The position numbers and the translations under genes were made by a program. This document shows, piece after piece, positions 5,235 through 5,283 of a stretch of 5,283 nucleotides of DNA. A model generated the notes under the pieces. That model worked only from the letters and a program-made list of their open reading frames with translations. It had not been told where the DNA came from and did no database searches. This DNA is from Lentisphaeria bacterium (GTDB lineage Bacteria; Verrucomicrobiota; Lentisphaeria; Oligosphaerales; Oligosphaeraceae): NCBI GenBank assembly GCA_016287975.1, contig JAEEXV010000189.1, positions 1 to 5,283 on the forward strand. The letters are read 5' to 3'. Position 1 is the stretch's first letter, and every line of letters begins with the position of its first letter.

Positions 5235-5283
5235 GCCCGCTTCGTCAAGCGCACCCAGCCTGCACGTGGAGCGTCTGGCACAG

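Larger units (their letters stand above)
4969..5283. other. Intergenic region at the right end, no gene seen
   Basis: The 315 bases after the exported-protein gene contain no convincing coding sequence on either strand. The first part (to about 5100) is markedly more AT-rich than the genes and holds a long imperfect hairpin and a palindrome GGCAATTGCC (5089-5098). The second part returns to high GC and holds a pair of REP-like palindromes. The last 49 bases show nothing recognisable. Confidence 0.6.

Overview
The window is a 5.3 kb piece of a GC-rich bacterial genome carrying two divergent gene clusters, separated by about 590 bases of repeat-rich intergenic DNA. No rRNA, tRNA or marker gene is present, so taxonomy is an inference only. 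Exported proteins of unknown family, a mobile-type AAA/DUF4143 ATPase, heptamer repeats and REP-like 'CCACGGCG...CGCCGTGG' palindromes together would suit an environmental or gut member of the PVC group (Lentisphaerota, Kiritimatiellota or Verrucomicrobiota). I hold that loosely.

Left half, minus strand, read right to left. An AAA/DUF4143 ATPase (2633 to 1281) is followed by two small membrane-anchored proteins (1230 to 706 and 709 to 254), which are clearly tandem paralogues of each other. Next comes the start of an exported protein (257 to beyond position 1). The last two junctions are 4-base ATGA stop/start overlaps. The ATPase stop also overlaps a possible GTG start (GTGA at 1284-1281). 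These four genes therefore look like one co-transcribed, translationally coupled unit. Upstream lies a tandem 34-bp-period repeat (2739-2827), and each copy runs into a -10-like hexamer facing the ATPase.

Middle (2634-3225). This holds the 34-bp repeats, a strictly phased heptanucleotide array of 22 units (CCCAGGA / CCCCCGA, 2891-3044), a perfect 8-bp hairpin just after it, and the leader of the plus-strand genes. Because 7 is not a multiple of 3 and the units contain no stop, the array stays open in all frames. This creates long spurious ORFs on both strands.

Right half, plus strand. A 287-residue protein without a signal peptide (3226-4089) has a strand/helix alternation suggesting a TIM barrel. 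It is followed 15 bases later by a 287-residue exported, probably beta-rich protein (4105-4968). The pair looks like a two-gene operon, possibly in glycan or surface metabolism, but neither matches a family I can name with confidence. The right end (4969-5283) has no gene. It holds an AT-rich hairpin and a pair of REP-like palindromes in inverted orientation.

The most unusual items are the ATPase / paralogous membrane-protein operon with its repeat-built promoter region, and the heptamer array in the divergent intergenic region.
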